DNA from: Hemileia vastatrix
Taxonomy: Eukaryota > Basidiomycota > Pucciniomycetes > Pucciniales > Zaghouaniaceae
Assembly: GCA_030280995.1 (NCBI GenBank)
Contig: JASXTE010000036.1
Coordinates: forward strand, 168,404 to 232,403
Direction: 5' to 3'
DNA: 64,000 nucleotides
Below the pieces are notes generated by a model. That model saw only the letters and a list, made by a program, of their open reading frames with translations, was not told the origin of the DNA and did not search any database. A program made the position numbers and the translations under genes. Position 1 is the stretch's first letter, and every line of letters begins with the position of its first letter. This document shows positions 25,379-41,947 of the stretch, piece by piece.

Positions 25379-25730
25379 GAACAAATCTCTTGCATAAAAG
25401 TACTTTTTTTACTTTTGCTCTTTTTTTGGTAGTAATAGTAAATGTTTGATTCAAGTCAATTGAGAAGTTGATTGCACAACAGCAATTGGTGATGAAGGAT
25501 GATGCAAAATCGTAATATCATTGCCCTAAGTAGTTAAAGTAGTTGGTAGTGATTAAAGTAGAATGACAAATGATTGATTGACAATGTTAATTGAGAGTGT
25601 TGGACGGAAATTAATTATGAGGGTATAGGATTTAAAAGCCAACGGTTTTCCACCTAATCACAATTGACAGATTGCAAATGAGGAAAAGAAGCAAAGAGAA
25701 AAATAGAGAGAAAAGTACCGTGTAGTGAGA

Positions 25731-25773
25731 GAGGTAAAGAGAAGTAAAGAGAAGTAAAGAGAAGTAAAGAGAA
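25731..25773. repeat. Tandem array of a 10 bp unit
   Basis: Three to four copies of GAAGTAAAGA embedded in a longer purine-rich region. Confidence 0.8.
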
Positions 25774-28700
25774 AAGGTATTTTTCGTTATTCGTCGTGAT
25801 TTCCAGAGGAGGAAAAGTCGGACCGTTAAATAAAGAATGAAGAATAAAGAATAAAGGGCCATTTCCTTGAATAGAGCGATGTCAAGTCAAGTGTGTTTTC
25901 ATTTATGGTCACAGTAACTTCCACCACTTCCACCGAGTCGACTTCCCCTTACACACCCTGTTTATTGTTCAAGTGGCACTGATGAAGTCGATACTCATTG
26001 GACAATGTTGAAATAAATGTGGGTTGTTTCATTTTGGATTTTTGCTTGTCGCTTGTTGCTTTTAGCTTGATCTTTGTTAGTTATTACTCGTCAGTTGGTC
26101 GCTTGTGCCATCACATCCATGGGTGATTGTGTCAACAGGTAATTCAACTTTTCCCTTGTCATTGCATTTGAATCAACGACAATCGGACTGTCACACAATT
26201 GGACTGTCACACAATCGGACAATTGAAGGAAGGGTGGGATGGGTCATTACATTTGCCTAAACAATTTTAACACCAGATAGGCGGTTCCTGACAACTTTTT
26301 TACTCTGACGATTTCATTTACCAATATCACCTTACAACCCTCAATTGCTCAAAATATGTTGGCCCTTGTGATACAATTGGCGACAAATAGTGACAAAGTG
26401 GGCCTCAACTTTCTTTCTCACCGAAGGAAAATCAAGGAAAACTAGTGAAACAAATGGTCAACTAATTGTCTGTTGAAGGAACTTTTTCAGGTTGCTGACG
26501 GAGTCACCAGGTAATATCCGTTATTACCTGGCGAGTGAATTCATTAGTCAATTGATGGCGTGTGAGGAACAATTAAGTTACAATGTTAAACCTTCTCATC
26601 GTAAGGTTCTTGTCTTTAATAGAAAGTGTGTTAAGTGATTCCAGCGTCGGAACAGACAAGAGGGAAGATGAAAGATCAAGCCAAGTCAAATGATACGTCT
26701 GAAAGTGAGTTGTTACAAGTGAGTCACAAGTTGCCAGTTTTAAGTTAAACTTTGAGTTTAAGTTGAAGTTAAAGTTGTTCGGTGAAAATATCTACACAAT
26801 GCTACACAATGAATGGCACTTGAAGCGTAGAATTTGCCTTGTGAGGTGGATCATGGTCAAAATAGTGGCTGTTGAGTGTGTCAGCAGTCAGCAGTCAGAG
26901 TGCTCAAGTGCATTAATTATCATCTATTGGTGGTCCTGATGTTCAGACTCACAGTAAGATAAAAGCAGGAGAAAAAAGCATAAAATGGATTCACATTTAC
27001 GCCCACCCAAAATGACCATAAAGCAAGGTCAGTTTCTTTGTCTGTCCGCGTGGTCTTTTTATTTTTACTTTATATTTTCGCAAACATTTAACCCTCATGG
27101 CTGCACAGGTGGATGTAACTGCTTTTTGCCAGGCGAGTGCCTAACTACTGTGTACTTGCATGGATGGAGTGTTGAGTGTTGAGTGTTTCACTGTTGTAAG
27201 TTGACGTCTCTGGTGGAGATGAAGCAAGCTGTCTCATTCGTTCGTTAGTTTTTTTTTCAAATTCTGTCTTTCTGTCCTTTTTTTCTCTCTTTCAGCCTCT
27301 TTCTGCTTTTTTTCTCTGTCTTTCTGTCTTTCTGTTTCATCCCAACTGTGGAATGACTTCAAGGGCATCCACAATTTGCTGCTATTGCCTGGCTCACAGC
27401 TTTCATAGCTCTTGGCATCTCCCCCAACGCACACAAGCAACACAACTACACAAATACATACATACACACATACAAGTCACTTGTTGCTTCAACATAAAAC
27501 TACCTGTGAATACCTGTTTTTCTTGGACAGGGCCTCACCACAATCATCGCAATCACCACACTCCCGTTGACTCCGGTCGACATCCTCGTTGAAGGTCTCG
27601 ATTCTTTGCTCAATCCTTTCTCTCTTCTCTCTTTTCTCTCTTTTCTCTCTTTTCTCCCTCCTGCTTAATTCTTTTTCTCCTTTTTTACATTGCTTTGCAA
27701 TTTGCCCTTCAAAAACTGCGTGTCTTTATTTTCAACTATAATTCAATCCTCACCATCTCATATCTAAAACTACAAGGCGAGGAAGAGTTCTAAGAACTTT
27801 ACAAGGACACCTGGCCTCCACTTTCTACTTTTCCACTTTTCTTCTACCTTTTTACATTTATACATTTCTACATTTTTGCTTCTTTCTTTCAACATTAACG
27901 TTTATTTAATACATTCAATACGACTGCTTACTGCTTACTGCTTACACAAGGAGATTTTTTTTTCTTCATACGCAGCCAGCCAGACTGACTCATCAAAGAC
28001 ACAGACTGACTGACTTTCATTATTATCTTTTGCTTTTTCACCTCTCATTAGTATTTTCTTCTTTTATATGCAATTCATCAGTCAACTAATAACACTGAAA
28101 AACACACACACACACATTAACATTAACATTGTCATACCACAGATTGTTTTTATTTCTAATCTCCTGTTTATCTGTTGATTGGTGAGATTTGTTATTGCCT
28201 TGTGTCGATCAATCGATTTCCTTTGGATGTATTTGTATGTGTGTTTGTAAGCGTGTTTGGTGGTGGATGTTACATTTGCACAGGTCAAAGAAATCTTCGC
28301 TGTTGATGCAGAAAAATAAAACTCTCTGCCCGGGGTAAACATATTCAGCCCATCCAACGACCTGGCCCTTTGTCAATTCAGCCTCAACTCAAGGCAGACA
28401 AGGTGAAGAGCAGACATAGTGATTTCAATTGAAATGTTACAGCCTTTGAATATTATTTTGACGTTGTTTTCAAGTTAACATGAGTCAGTCTGGCAGGTTG
28501 GTCTGGCCAAACAGGTTATCCATGTATACTCAAGACGCGAGGCAAGACGCACTGGTGAAAACATTTAAGAGACTAAAAGTTAAAGGGTGAACTGCCCCAC
28601 AGACAGGTGAATTTCCTCTTGAATTTGGCAACAACAAGTCAACAAGTCAACAAGTCGTTGAATCTTTCTGCTCTTTCTCACAGGTTTCAGTGGCAATACG

Positions 28701-30052
28701 AGGAAAACATTTGAAAACACGTGAAGACATTCAAGTAAGTGTTCATCACTTGATGACTGATGTGTAATTACTCACCGAATGAGTCAGTCGATTGAATAAT
28801 CCACCATATGTCGAATAATTATATTTTCTTCTTGTTGTTTTTTTTAAACCAAATTATGTGTTTACCAAGCACATAATCTTGCATCTTTCTGTTTGTTTTC
28901 CCTGGATCTGCAACTGCAGATGTTATGATACTGATTATTGTTTACCTGGTTGATGTTATTCAACCAGGATCAATTAACTCCTTGCCAACTATTGAATTTG
29001 TTAAAGTAAACATTGAATTTAACAATAAAAATAACACACACACATACACAATAAAAAGAAACGAAGGAAAAAGTTGAAGAAGAAAATTTCATTTTAATTC
29101 AAGCCGAATTTCAAGCGGTTCGTTCAATATGGTTTCGTTGTGTATCTGATGTTGATGAGTTAAATAAGTAAAAGAGACGAATAGAAACAATACAAAATGT
29201 TCTGTTGTTGTAAATTGTAGCTGAGATTGACAAATTGAAATTGATAAAGTAGATTAAAAGCAAAGACATGTATCTGCTACTGCTTACGAATATCATCGAA
29301 TATGTTAAAGTACTTGAATCTGTCAGTGGATGGAAGGGTGAACAATTGATCTTCCAAAACTGGACAAAAGTACACAAAGTAAGTGTGTATGTCAGAAAAT
29401 GTTTGAAAATGTTGGGAAATATCAGGTAATGGAAAAAAATTGAGGGAAAAAAGGGAAAATTATTTTCGTGTGCATTTGCATGGATGAAAGAGAGAAAGAG
29501 AGAAAGACAGTTAAAAGGAAAAAACAAGAATGAATGAAAGAAAAAAAAGAATAAAATAAATAAATAAAATGAGAAAAGAAGAAAAATCCGACAACAAGGT
29601 TGCAAGGTGTCAAGTGCACCCGAGTTGATGGTCAATCGAGAATGGACATAATCCAAGGGATAAAGTCAACATATTGTTCTGTACTTGTTCTGTCGTTGTT
29701 TACTTTTTTCAACTTGTGAACTTGTAGAACAGTTCTACATCCTCTGGATTCAAATGGACAGGTCATTGAATCTTTTCATTTTTTTTTCCTTTTCTATTTG
29801 TATTTGTATTTGTATTTCTTTCATTTCTTTCATTTCTTTTTCACTTTCCCTTGAACAAATTCCCATTCTCTTTGCAACGTAACCAATGGCTAACTGAAAA
29901 GTCAAACGTCATCGTTGTCATAACTTTGTAAACTTGTGTTTCTTAGTATCTTTGTATTCACCAGGTACATTTGAATAAATTTTTAATTATTGTTCTTAAT
30001 GAATATTTTTTTTTGTCTTAATTTTTTTTCCTTTTTCTTTGATGTTTGTCAT

Positions 30053-32869
<2,817 letters not shown>

Positions 32870-33195
32870 CTTGGGAGACCTTTTTCCTGTACGAGATTCC
32901 TAGCAAAGGTTAAAAGGTTACTCCTATGAGTGAAAAAGGTTTATCAAGGCGATTGAATGAAGAGACACCAGAGAGCCAGTCCTAACAGAGTTAAGGTGGA
33001 AGGATGGATGGTGTAAGGATGTGTGAAGAGAGGGCCGAAAATAAGCAAAAAAGGACCGAGAGAGAGAGAGACAGAGAGATAGAGAGAGAGCAAGTGGCGT
33101 GGACTCAAGTCCGCGAGCAACTGGACTTGAGGTGAGTTTGGATCTTACTCTTATCGGCTCGAGTGAGTGAAAGTCTCACTCACATCGCCAGGCAT

Positions 33196-33252
33196 GGAGA
33201 GAAAGAGAAAAAAAAGAGAGAGAAAAAGAGAGAGGGGGAGGGAGAGAGAGAG
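33196..33252. repeat. Pure purine tract (57 nt) near the ovo 5' end
   Basis: Uninterrupted A/G run about 330 bp upstream of the ovo start codon; on the ovo sense strand it is a CT run. CT/GAGA-type tracts are common at arthropod promoters, so a promoter role is possible but unproven. Confidence 0.85.
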
Positions 33253-35803
33253 TCTCGGGCTGCGCCGCTTCTTTGGATCGGGCGGAGTTTCTACCACTTT
33301 GGGGGCTAAGCAGGAATAAGAAGAAATAAGAAGAAATAAGGCGAAACTTTTTACAAACATTGGCTAATGTATCTTTACTATTACAAAGGTAGAAGGAAAA
33401 AATTAAGAATATTTTTAATTTTTAACGAATATGACTCATTGATATTGAGATTCCAAATGATGAAATGTGCATCACAAGTGAACAAGTGAAAGGGATGAGA
33501 TGAAAACAACTATACACTGTGATGATGAGTGGATTGTTCGACTGGCCTTTGTGTCGGTAAGCATGAACAACAACAACAACAGCAGCAGCAGCAAGTTACT
33601 GCGTCTCACTCCTTACGTTAGACTTCTTTCTCCACCATCACTGCAGGTTAGTGAACCAAGTTGTTCGTTTTTTTCTTTTTTCCTTTTTTTCTTCTCGGGA
33701 TGAGCTTGCAGGACAACTTTGCTAATTGTGCCTTGCACTTTCCCTCGGTTGAGGGATGACGCTTAGCTTGGCCTTGACTCGTAACTCTGCAGGTCGAATC
33801 ACAGCAACTTACACCTAACACTCTGTCAAGGTTTTTCTTCATTCTTCTTTTTCTCCAGTACTCTGTGTGTTCTCGGTGCACTCTGCACTCTGCACTTCTC
33901 TCATTCTCTTACCTTTTCACTGCTGCTTTGCCCTGGCCACCTTTAACGGTCATAGTGACTTTAATGACACACCGAAAGTCTCGTTCATCACCTGTCGCGC
34001 ACTTGTTGAACGCACTTACCGACTTGGCTGACCTGTGATGAGGACACGCTGAGGGGCAAAAAGAAGGAAAAGTGTACAAGAAAGGAAGAAAGAGAGAAAA
34101 AGGAAAAAAAAGGAAAAGACAAGAAGAGACAAAAGCTCACTCATTCATCGGGTAATGACGAATCACACTTGAATGACCACTTGTGCCAGTGGGACAATCA
34201 CACTGGTCATGAAGATCATAATGGTCGGTGGAAGGCACGTTGTGCAACTGTCACTCCGACAACCAACAAGCAGTAAACACTTTGGCTGTATGAGTGTAAC
34301 ATAATTTACTGAACTTTCAAAGTACCATATTTTAAAATGAGAATGAGAATGAGAATGAAAGACACAGAGAGATAGGGAGATACAAGGATAGAGAAAGAGA
34401 AAAAGGAAAAATCTCTTCAAGCTTCGTCACTCGGTTTCCGCCAGTCAGAATCACCACCTCCTGTGCCCTCTTTGTCCTGCAACATCCTTGCCCATCTCCA
34501 CCCAGTAACGAAACACGAATAAGGAATAAGGAATAACGAATATTCTTTCAGTTATATTTTGGGCAATGATGTTGCCCATCATCAAACCCCCTCAATCTGG
34601 GCTCGTGTTTGGCTCTGTTTTTGTTGTTAATTTCCCTTCTCCCCTCTGGTCTCCCTCTGAGCAACAGGTTGTGTGCATCAAGTGACTTTGACAAAGTTCC
34701 ACACTGATACTTTTTTTTCATTGTCGACAAAGAAATGACAAAACAATCACATCACACAAACAGTACACACAGGTGACTCGGGTAAAGTGTGAAAATGAAA
34801 GGAAAACAAGTAAAAAGGAAAAATTGGGCTGAGTTGGTATGAAAAACCGATAGGATGAAAAAAGTGAAAAAAGAATAAAAAGAATGAGCGAGTGAAAGAA
34901 TGAAGGGATGAAAGAATGGCCGGTCTCTCTGGACATCCGTTAACGATGTGCACAGGTTTCGGAATTCATTTGCATGTGAAAGTCAGACTGAGGCAAAGTT
35001 GTCAGTTAACCTGTCTGCCTTGTTTAGAGGTAAAGGCAAACAGTTTAACCAGGTCTAAGGTTCGCAGGGGAAAAAGGTGAAAGGTCTCTCTCTCTTTTTC
35101 TCTCTCTTTCTTTCTCCCCGTTTCTACCTTTTTCCAGTATGTTGATGTTGATGTTGATGTTGATGCTGTACAAGTGTTCTTGGATTGCACTCTTCGCTCT
35201 TGGTAGCATCATCAGCCGTAGTTTTCATCTCCACCCAAAATTCGCCGTTTACTTGCTGTTGTCCTTGAAGTGAGCCAGTGGTTCCTGAGGGACGAGAACG
35301 AGTTTTGTGCCTTTATACCTTGCACCTTTATACCAGGCACATTACATAAGAAAGTCACTCGTGCGAACGAACTACCATGCGAAAGAGGCAATTGAACCAC
35401 TGGCACTTGATTTGCAACTTGTAGACCTTGAGAAGTGGGGTTATTGAGATTTAGAGCTTGCAAACTGGCAAACTGGCAAACTAGCAATGGCGAAATGGCA
35501 TCTTCACTCTCCTTTGTCCTCGGCATGTGGATTGGCCACTTTTTTACTTTTTCTTTTTGCCTTTTTCTTTCAACCTGCAAACTCCTTTGGACTCTTACAT
35601 CTCTTGTCTCTTTTTTTCTTCTTTTTTTCTCTCTCTCTCCAACTTCTCTTACTTTTCTTACTTTTCTGCCTCCCCCCATTTGGCCCTCTTGATTCTGGTA
35701 AGCAGGTTATTTGTGCTTGAGGTTACTGACTCACCAACTCCAAGGTACTTACTGTGCAAGTGAATCATCAACATCATTAACATCATCATGCACCAGCAGG
35801 ATC

Positions 35804-35844
35804 TAACTTTCTTAACTTTCTTAACTTTCTTAACTTTCTTAACT
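35804..35844. repeat. Tandem array of a 9 bp unit
   Basis: Four and a half copies of TAACTTTCT in the spacer upstream of ovo. Confidence 0.85.
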
Positions 35845-36116
35845 CCTCAACTGCTCACAATCGACTCTGGCAACTCTTAACTCTTAACCACCAACTACTA
35901 ACTTGTAACTCCTGAATCTTCAATCTCAACTGCTAACTCTCTTTTCTCTCGCCAATTCGAGCATATAGCAGGAGGATATTTTTCTTTCCAATGAAACTTT
36001 GACAACAAACATATTGACTAACTTGGTTAACTCGAGTGAAAATTAGGCTTCAAGACCATCTGCTGTTTCTTTGCTGTTTCTATGATTTTCTCCTTTTCTG
36101 TTTTTCTGTTTTTCTG

Positions 36117-36170
36117 TTTTTCTCTTTTTTTCTCTCTTTCCTTCTTCTTCTTCTCTCTCTCTCTTTCTCT
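36117..36170. repeat. Pure pyrimidine tract (54 nt)
   Basis: Uninterrupted C/T run on the plus strand. Confidence 0.9.
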
Positions 36171-36802
36171 GCTCTGTTACTCGGTCAGTTGTGAGGTTCA
36201 TTTGTCTCTCAGCATCTCTCAGGTCACTAGTGCCGAGCCTGTATTTCTGATGACCAAGGAGTTTGGGCACTCCTATGTCTGTGGCAACATATACTCATAC
36301 ATACACACGCACACACCCGAAGAAGGATTTTCGAGCAGACTGAGAAAGCCGGTAAAAAAGGTAAGAAAGGTAAGAAAGGCAAGAAAAGACCCGAAAAAGA
36401 GTAGACGCAACATTCAACATTTAACATTGAACATTCACCGTGGACAAATGATTGAGGCTGAGACCCTCAAGACTCGAGGAAAAAGGTTCAGCCTGTGTGT
36501 GTATATATGTGTATATGTGAGTCTCTCCTGTCTCTCTGCCCAGTCTCTCTTTCTCTCTCTGTGTCCACCACGAACGGTGGTCAGCCTTTTTCCTCCTCGA
36601 TTCTCACCTCTCAATTCTTCTCTTCTTCGTTCTAACGTCTCAAGTCCACTGAGTGTCCACTGAGGTACAAGATCCAGGTCACCTTTGAGACACATTTTAC
36701 ACTGTTCTGTCCAGTCAAGGGTCACTTGGACTGGTCATCGTCTTTCTCATGGTCTGATTTCTCCCTTCTTCTTTACTTCTTCTTTAGAGAGGGTTTTTTA
36801 CG

Positions 36803-36868
36803 TTTTTCTCCTTCTCCTTTCTTCTCTCTCTCTCTCTCCTTTTTCTCCTTTTTCTCCTTTTTTCCTTT
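36803..36868. repeat. Pure pyrimidine tract (66 nt)
   Basis: Uninterrupted C/T run built partly of TTTTTCTCC units. The pyrimidine bias continues with a few interruptions to about 36990. Confidence 0.9.
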
Positions 36869-38990
36869 GGTGAATATTTTCTCTGTTTCTCCCTCTTTTT
36901 TTCTCCTTTTTCTCCTTTTTCTTCTCTCCTTTGCCCCCACCTTTTTTCGCTCTTTTTCTCTCTTTTCCCTTTTGGGTGTTTTTTGCTTTCTCACTCGCTC
37001 TTAAATTCGACTGAACCTGGTTCCCAGAGTCCGTTCACGTCACCCGTCTGGACATTCATATTGTGTCTTGTCGATTGTGTGTATCCTTCATTCTATATCA
37101 TGTATCCAATTGTGTCAACTGATTTACAGCTCTTATTGCAAATATTGCTAATATTGTTAATACTGGACTGTGTGAACTGAGTGAACTGAGTGAACTGAGT
37201 TAACTTGTCTTGTCCTTACCATGAGTCTCTTTGTTTGTCCTTTCATTTGGTTCATTTTGTCGCCCCTTGTCAGTGTATGTGACTGTGAGTGTGTTTGTGT
37301 GTGTGACTTTGTTTCTTTGTCATTTCACACGTGGTGATGATGATGATGTTGATGACGGTAAAAGGACAGGTTTGACGAGTCAAGAGGGTCAAATTAAAAT
37401 AAGCCACAGGATGCAGTTTGCAGTTTGCAGTTTTTCAGTTTTTCAGTTGCAGGTTTCAATCTGCTCTGATTGCAGGAAAGCAAGTCAAAGGAGAGGCAAC
37501 TTCAGCAGCAGGAAAGAAGAGGAAAGGAAAGCACAGTTTTCCACTGTGCTCAAGAGAAGAAGAAGAGAAAGAAAAGCAAGAGAATCAAGAGAAGAAGCGA
37601 GACAAGGTGAAATTTAAATTGAGCCCAGGTACAGGTAGGATGAGAAAGAAAGCATGAAAGAAATACAGAAAGAAAGAGAGAGTGACTGAAAGACTGAAAG
37701 ACTGAGAGACTTTCCACAGTTTGGGGCATGAAAGTTACTAACTTTTGAGAGTTTGAGAGTTTGAGAGCAGGATGCACAAAGCCGTGACTGGTTTCATCCT
37801 TTCAATGTCATCCTTGTTGTGCACATCTACCTGTCTTGCCTCTAGGATTGAGCTACTGATTCATTTTCCTCCTGCCTTTCATCCCCCAGTCGTACACAAA
37901 ATAAAAACCTTCTCTGGCAACAACTGTGGTCATTAACTCACCTGTTGCACATGAAGAACCGGTCCAGTTGAACAACTGCCTTGGCCTTGAACCCCAAAAA
38001 GTTCACTTTTACTGCTTGCAGTAACTTCACTCTTTTACTTTTATTCTTCGCCTTCTCCTCCTCCTTTTTCTCCTTCTTTTTTCTTTTATCTTGTGCCTTT
38101 TTTTTTCTCTCTTTCTCTGGCTCTTTTCTTGCTCTCAGCCCCTTGTCCTGTCTCTTCACTCTCACTGTTCGACTTATTTTTTCTTCTTATTGCTGGCACC
38201 TGCAACCAGCGACCAGTGACCAATAACCAGTAACCAGCAACCTGTAACCTGTAAGCAGCCAGTCAATCATTTATCCACAACATCCACAACATGTTGATCA
38301 TCATTATCTTTTGCTTCTATTTTTTCACCCTTTGCAATTTTCTTTCTTTCTATTTTCTTTCTTTGAATCATCATTCAATATTTTATCTTTCATCTTGTGA
38401 CAAGCGTGTCTTTCATTAGACCTCATCTGATTGGTCAAATGGACACATCGGCACAGGCCAAAAGTGGCAAAATCGAGCAATGGAACAATCAAAGAGTCAA
38501 GGAGTCAAGGAGTGGAAAAGTGTACAAGTGGAGGAGTGGACAAGAGGTTAATCAAACAAGCAAAGAAGTAGAGAATCAAAGAATTGACATGAAAAATGGA
38601 CAAAGAGGGACAAGAACGGCTGAAGCGTAAAGTTGAGAAAAAATGTACTCAACAGTAGTGAATTGTGACTTGTGAATTGTGAATTGTGAGTGGTGAGTGG
38701 ATAGTGGACAGTGGCCAGTCGAGACTGAGGTGAGTCGGGATGGAAGGATGAGGCGAGGACAAAGTGGACAATACCAAGGGGCTAGAACCGTTGTCCAGAT
38801 TGCTGTGTCCGTTTTTTCTTTCTTTTCACCCATTCTTAGGAGTAGCAGGAGTGCTTTCTTCGATTCTTTGCTTATTTTCTTCTTGCTCTGGCTGCTCTTG
38901 GTCTCTCTGGTCAATGCGGGATAAAAAGAAGTGTCCGAGACTGGGCTTCCTCTTACCGTGGCTTACCGTCACACCAATAGCGGCAAAAGC

Positions 38991-39053
38991 AGCAACACAA
39001 GCAACACAAGCAACACAAGCAACACAAGCAACACAAGCAATACAAGCAATAGC
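38991..39053. repeat. Tandem array of a 9 bp unit (7 copies)
   Basis: Five near-perfect AGCAACACA units followed by AGCAATACA and a diverged copy, giving a 63 bp minisatellite. Units are contiguous with no spacers. Confidence 0.9.
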
Positions 39054-40410
39054 AGTAAGTTGAAATGCCAAAAGCTCAAAACAGGCGCAACAGGGAAGTG
39101 TAAACAGGGACATTTCGGACCTTGGACGACTTAGCCGTCGGTCTGTTACGTATTTTGCATTTTGTATGTCCTGAATATAGTCCATTGTGTTGCAGTTGCA
39201 CCCATGTGCCTTCCTTACTTGTCCTTGCGTATTTGTGTGTTTGTTTCTTTCCTCTTCCTTCTGGCTGTTTTTGGCTCTTTCAGCTCTTTGGACTCTTCGA
39301 CTCTCTGCTTTTACCCTCAGAACAACTTTGGTCCTTTGGTCTTTTTTGACAGTGGCCAAAGCGGAAGACCTCGGAATAAGCTTGTCCCACTTTTTCTTTT
39401 TTTCCTTTTTCCTCAATTCAATTCATCAGCGTCTGGACAGATTTTTTCGAACATTCAGACACTGCAGATGCTATTGGATGACACGCGTTGACGAAAGTGA
39501 ATCAACAAACATCTGGTCTTGTCCGGAAAAGTCGTAACTCGTAACTCACTCTCACCTCGGGCTTACCTTTCATCTTGGAAGAAAAATAAGAGTGAAAAAG
39601 TGTAAAAGTGTAAGTGATGTCTTTTCAATTGATTCAATTTTCTCTTTTCTCTTTTCCCTTTTCTTTCTTCTCTCTTTTCTCCTTTTTATCCATTTTATCC
39701 TCTTTCTCTCTTCTTTTCCCTGCAAAGGGTGAGGTCTCTCGTACGCCTCACAAACCTTACAAACTTCACTCGCTCTCACTCACACAACTGCACTTGACAA
39801 TACAATTCTAGTGAAAAAAAGGTAAAAAACATCCGAAGGAATATTCCAATTCTCTTTCAACTGAGTGAAAAATATAAAAAGAGTGAAAATTAGAACGGAA
39901 ACTCAACAAATGGGACAATCAAAGTGAACTTGTTTATCAGTTTCTCCAGCTACTGGGGCATTAGAACATACCAATGGTTCTAAAAAGGGGCTAACATTGG
40001 GCTAAAAAACAAACCAATCCCATCACCTCTTTGGGTGTAAAATGAGTACTTTACAGGCTGTTTTTTTACTTTTTGCAACCGGAAAGAGCATAAGTGACCG
40101 AGTTACCGAGTTACCGAGTTAAAGATATTGACTGTCACACCTTGCAGACAGAACTCACCCAGTTTTGTCGAGTTTGTCCAGTGTGATGGAGTTGACCTGT
40201 TCTTCTGCCACCCACTCACCGACTCACTAAGTCACCGACTCACCCACCCTGTCTCACAAGGAAAGTGGACCACGGGACTGAGAGACTGAGAGACTGGAGG
40301 GACCCAAGGAGACAAGACGGAAACAAGTTCACTTTTGACCAGTTGTTTCTTTATTCCTGTGGAGCCTTTTTTCTTTTATCTGTTTCCTTTTTATCATTTC
40401 TTTCTTCAGG

Positions 40411-40486
40411 CTTCTTCTCCTTTTTTTCTCCTTTCTTTTCTCCTTTCTTTTCTCCTTTCTTTTCTCCTTTCTTTTCTCCTTTCTTC
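40411..40486. repeat. Pure pyrimidine tract (76 nt) with 10 bp periodicity
   Basis: The longest uninterrupted C/T run noticed in the window. Its core consists of about five copies of the 10 bp unit TTTTCTCCTT in register. Confidence 0.9.
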
Positions 40487-41903
40487 ATTCTCATTTTCCT
40501 TTCTCCTCTTCTCCTCCTACACCCTAAGAGTTGTTACGCTGTTGCCCTTTCATCATCGCCATGGCAAAGGTGGCCCTACGTTGTTTCACTACCTTCTGTT
40601 TCCTCTTGCGAGAAAGTCCCAGTTAGTTTTTCGTAAACACCGATTGTACCATTTATACCGCGAGTCTTATTGGCCGCCAGTCGTAAACACAGTCCAGACC
40701 TACAGACCTAAAGAGAGAGAAGAGAGAGTAAATGTAAAAAGACTACCTCACCTTTCATTCTCCATTCTTCTTGGTTGGTTCTTTTGATTCTTTTTATTCT
40801 CATTTTCTTTTTCTTCTTTTTCTTCTTCTTCTCTCTCTCTTTCCTCCCCTCTGTCTCTGCACCCACTTTCACTTGAGTAGGACCGAGTGTTCTACTGACA
40901 TGCAGGCACACGAATGTCCACCGAAGAATAGACCAGAAGAAAGAAGAACAATCAAATACTGCCGAAGTAGTCAATGTGTCTTGGTAAACAATTTCCGCTT
41001 TTCGGTCAGAACTTTTTTTCCTTTTTATGGCGGCACGTGCTGTGTGTCCACTTTCAGGGTCTTTTAGTGAAAGTAATTAGTTTGTAGAGTAAGACGGTCA
41101 CTAGTGGCAAGAGGCACAGGAAAGAGAAAAGAGAACAAGCAAAAGAGAAAAAATAGAAACAGAGACACAAGATATATTCAGACCGTTTTCCTTGAAGAGG
41201 AGAATTTGCAGTTGACTCGAAAAAGTAAAGAAGTAAAGAAGACTACAACTTCACCTGCCTTCTTCACTGTTAATAGGGCCGAAAACAGTTTTCTTCTTCT
41301 CTTTGCAATCTTAACAGGCCGATCAATTGACTCTTACCTCTCGGCCATCCTAAAGGCTACTACAGTTTGTTTCTCGAGTCCGTCTTTTCCTTTGCGTACA
41401 ATTAATTACTCTGTTGGACATCTGCTCTCCACTGGTCACCTTGAACTTGAACTTACATATGCTGAGAGCGTAAATTTTACCTTTTTTTAGCCATTCTTAC
41501 CTTCCTGTGGCTTGTTTAGCTGTTCTGGCCTGTTCTGGCCTGTTCTGCTCTTCCTCTTTGCCCTTTCCACAGGCTCGAAGAAGACAAAAACAAGAAAACA
41601 AGAAAACAAAAAAAAACAGACAGAGACGAGTCAGCAGTATTTAAAGCGCGATCACCGTTGTCCTAATCACACAGATTTTTCTAATGATACCAAAAAAGTC
41701 AAACAAGAGAACTCATCGGCCATGACAACTATTTCTTTCAAATGAGGCCAAATTATTCCTCGACCTTGTGAGGAGGGCGAGTGAAAGATGACCAAGAGAC
41801 CAAAATGAAAGAAAAGCAAATTATGATGATGGCGATGTTGATGATGTTGATGGAGGAAATCTTTGTTTGACAAAGAGGCACAGAGAGACACTTATTCTTC
41901 TTA

Positions 41904-41947
41904 TTCTCCTTTTCCTTCTTCTTCTTCTTCTTCTTCTTCTTCTTCTT
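41904..41947. repeat. (TTC)n pyrimidine tract
   Basis: 44 nt uninterrupted pyrimidine run, mostly perfect TTC trinucleotides. Confidence 0.9.

Larger units (their letters stand above)
24924..30052. other. Spacer between the FASTK-domain gene and ovo
   Basis: Contains the polyadenylation signal of the upstream gene (24988-24993), a 9 bp perfect hairpin at 25321-25348 followed by a 9 bp array, a 10 bp array around 25731-25773, and several CT-rich blocks (about 27240-27330, 27600-27680). No coding exon is supported. The 3' part is expected to hold the ovo 3' UTR: AATAAA on the minus strand would read as TTTATT on the plus strand, and such strings are present but I cannot choose one. Confidence 0.4.

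Noticed and set aside
38991..39053. CRISPR-like array
   Set aside because: Units are 9 bp and contiguous with no spacers, and the DNA is eukaryotic; it is a minisatellite.
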